DNA of 64,000 bases from Comamonas phosphati (GTDB lineage Bacteria; Pseudomonadota; Gammaproteobacteria; Burkholderiales; Burkholderiaceae_C), in contig NZ_BMEU01000008.1 of NCBI RefSeq assembly GCF_014637085.1, positions 62,001 through 126,000 on the forward strand, given 5' to 3'. Below, in pieces: positions 63,801-64,000 of this stretch (position 1 is its first letter; the number at the start of each line of letters is the position of its first letter). The notes under the pieces were generated by a model. The model was not told the origin of the DNA, searched no databases, and saw nothing but the letters and a program-made list of their open reading frames with translations. The translations under genes and the position numbers were made by a program.

Positions 63801-64000
63801 TGAACTTCCGCATCACCGACGAGCACGGCCGCCAGCTGGGCCAGGGCCGCAACCTGGGCGCGCTCAAGGCCGAACTGGGTGCCAAGGCGCGCGGCGCCTT
63901 CCAGGCGCTTGCTTCATTAAAGATAGCTGCTGGCGCTCAGTCTGAGAAGGATTCGGCGTCCGAAAATGCCAAAATACAGAAGGTGCATGCGCAGAGTGCT
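60836..64000 (+). CDS. hrpA: ATP-dependent RNA helicase HrpA (3' end beyond window)
   Basis: DEAH-box helicase that rescues stalled ribosomes and processes mRNA. At least 1055 residues are visible; full-length HrpA is about 1300. Motif I GETGSGKTTQLPK, Ia HTQPRRIAA, II IIDEAHERS, III VTSATID, V TNVAETSLTV and VI QRAGRCGRV are all intact. Ratchet and OB-fold regions follow, then the HrpA-specific C-terminal part (FYDQQLPRDVFNGATFDQWF; LPESAARLAGLF). ATG 60836 is preceded by a GATAAT (possible -10) but no clear ribosome site. Near the right edge the frame runs through a short repeat (see 63917). A very long antisense frame opposite it is a shadow. Confidence 0.94.
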   Translation, partial: MSLQITFPEQLPVSSRRDEIMAAMDRHQVIIVCGETGSGKTTQLPKIALALGRGRVNAPEGSKGQLIGHTQPRRIAASSVAKRIAEELRTPLGEVVGYKVRFQDTLQKGASVKLMTDGILLAETQTDPLLKAYDTLIIDEAHERSLNIDFLLGYIRQILPRRPDLKVVVTSATIDAERFAKHFEGKNGPAPVIMVSGRAYPVEMRYQPFEEKKDFDLNDAIADGVDELWAGAGRGSSSGSGDILVFLPGEREIREASDHLRKHLQHSPMLRSAEVLPLFSRLSQAEQERIFDGHTGRRIVLATNVAETSLTVPGIRYVIDAGTARVKRYSFRSKVEQLLVEPISQAAANQRAGRCGRVANGICIRLYGEADFNSRPKFTDPEILRSSLAGVILRMKSLGLGDVVNFPFLEAPSGRAIADGYQLLAELGAVDERGNLLSMGQELARLPLDPRVGRMILEARSRGAVAEVLIIASALSVQDVRDRPMEAQQQADQAHAKFDDEKSEFSGYLRLWKWLQDARGGKVVAKSRKEMAAQSTPAPRQIRNTAFLPVSQRSSGAQVEGTVEERLALFNPAEVEEAMHKISNRQWEQLLRQNFINIRRVREWRDIHSQLLTVVREHKWQLNHEAAGYDAVHLSMLAGLLGNVGYRGEESDAYLGSHGIKFHPHPGAHLSKKPGRWIVAAEQVETSRLYGRGIAAVEPQWLEEAGGHLLRKQLLDPHWSKKQADVIALERATLYGLVVYNGRRVSYGRVDPHEARNLFIRQALVEGEWETQWHFLPANLKMVRKVGELEHKSRRQDVLVDDELIFAFYDQQLPRDVFNGATFDQWFRVESKGHPDLLLLTRDELMRHEAAGITTDNFPKTIRLGGVDCAAAYLHSPGDARDGITVTVPLFVLNQVSEERAEWLVPGMLKDKIQALLKSLPQRPRSRFVPLPESAARLAGLFTQAERWAEQTKHSSLIDVLLKQVRDETSLDVRRADFKLDMLSPHLFMNFRITDEHGRQLGQGRNLGALKAELGAKARGAFQALASLKIAAGAQSEKDSASENAKIQKVHAQSA
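63917..63946 (+). repeat. Short dispersed repeat fragment read in frame inside hrpA
   Basis: ATTAAAGATAGCTGCTGGCG and the bases after it resemble fragments elsewhere in the window (GGCTATCAAAATTGATT at 3314 and TTGATAGCTTGCTGCTG at 37791). Here it encodes LKIAAGAQSEK between conserved HrpA sequence and a Ser/Ala-rich linker. Assignment is by eye. Confidence 0.4.

Noticed and set aside
60755-63826. 1023-residue open frame on the minus strand
   Set aside because: It is antisense to the well-supported hrpA gene; its Leu/Ala/His/Gln/Arg-rich composition is a shadow of high-GC codon use, and it has no recognisable domain.

Overview
The window is high-GC, gene-dense chromosomal DNA from a betaproteobacterium, most likely the family Comamonadaceae (Comamonas, Delftia or Acidovorax relatives). 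This placement is inference. It rests on the protein families and gene order (clpS-clpA, cyoABCD-SURF1-RegB/RegA, LysR/pirin/DoxX) and on a dispersed GC-rich intergenic repeat of a kind I associate with that family. I see no rRNA, tRNA, CRISPR array, insertion sequence, phage or plasmid gene. About 60 protein genes are supported.

Region by region. 1-3.3 kb: end of an unidentified gene, then the adaptor and unfoldase clpS-clpA. 3.3-10.3 kb (minus): cytochrome bo3 quinol oxidase cyoABCD, a SURF1 assembly factor and a RegB/RegA redox two-component system. 10.7-18.6 kb: an MHS-type transporter, alaS carrying an unusual low-GC insert, trmB, gluQRS and a FAD oxidoreductase. 18.8-21.6 kb: a LysR regulator divergent from pirin, DoxX and flavodoxin-like genes. 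21.8-32.4 kb: TrhO-like rhodanese, a diguanylate cyclase overlapping a MinD/FlhG-like ATPase, a SulP transporter, a BON lipoprotein, metC, a TesA-like esterase divergent from a YbbA-like ATPase, rlmB and a hybrid histidine kinase. 32.6-37.0 kb: a drug-efflux/VOC/reductase operon divergent from a TetR regulator, with two operator-like palindromes between them. 37.0-39.1 kb: a sirtuin and a two-gene chromate-type transporter.

39.2-46.0 kb is the most distinctive part. A GntR regulator, a racemase-fold protein lacking the usual cysteines, a hydantoinase/dihydropyrimidinase, a decayed serine hydrolase and an ACS-type MFS permease are read leftward. An arylmalonate-decarboxylase-like protein and a fumarylacetoacetate-hydrolase-family enzyme are read rightward. 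Their shared promoter region holds a perfect 20-bp palindrome and a second, imperfect copy. It looks like a self-contained uptake and catabolic module whose substrate is not evident.

46.2-64.0 kb: hipBA toxin-antitoxin with its own operator, a PLD-type cardiolipin synthase, a second sirtuin, sbcB, a fused SpmA-SpmB-like protein, a YebC-family protein, kup, upp, a threonine dehydratase, an uncharacterised group of two zinc-ribbon proteins and a lipoprotein, and an HrpA-type RNA helicase that runs off the right edge.

Five GC-rich repeat copies lie against gene ends (3.2, 5.3, 15.5, 51.8 and 57.0 kb). Fragments that look like a second short repeat occur at several gene ends and inside the hrpA reading frame.
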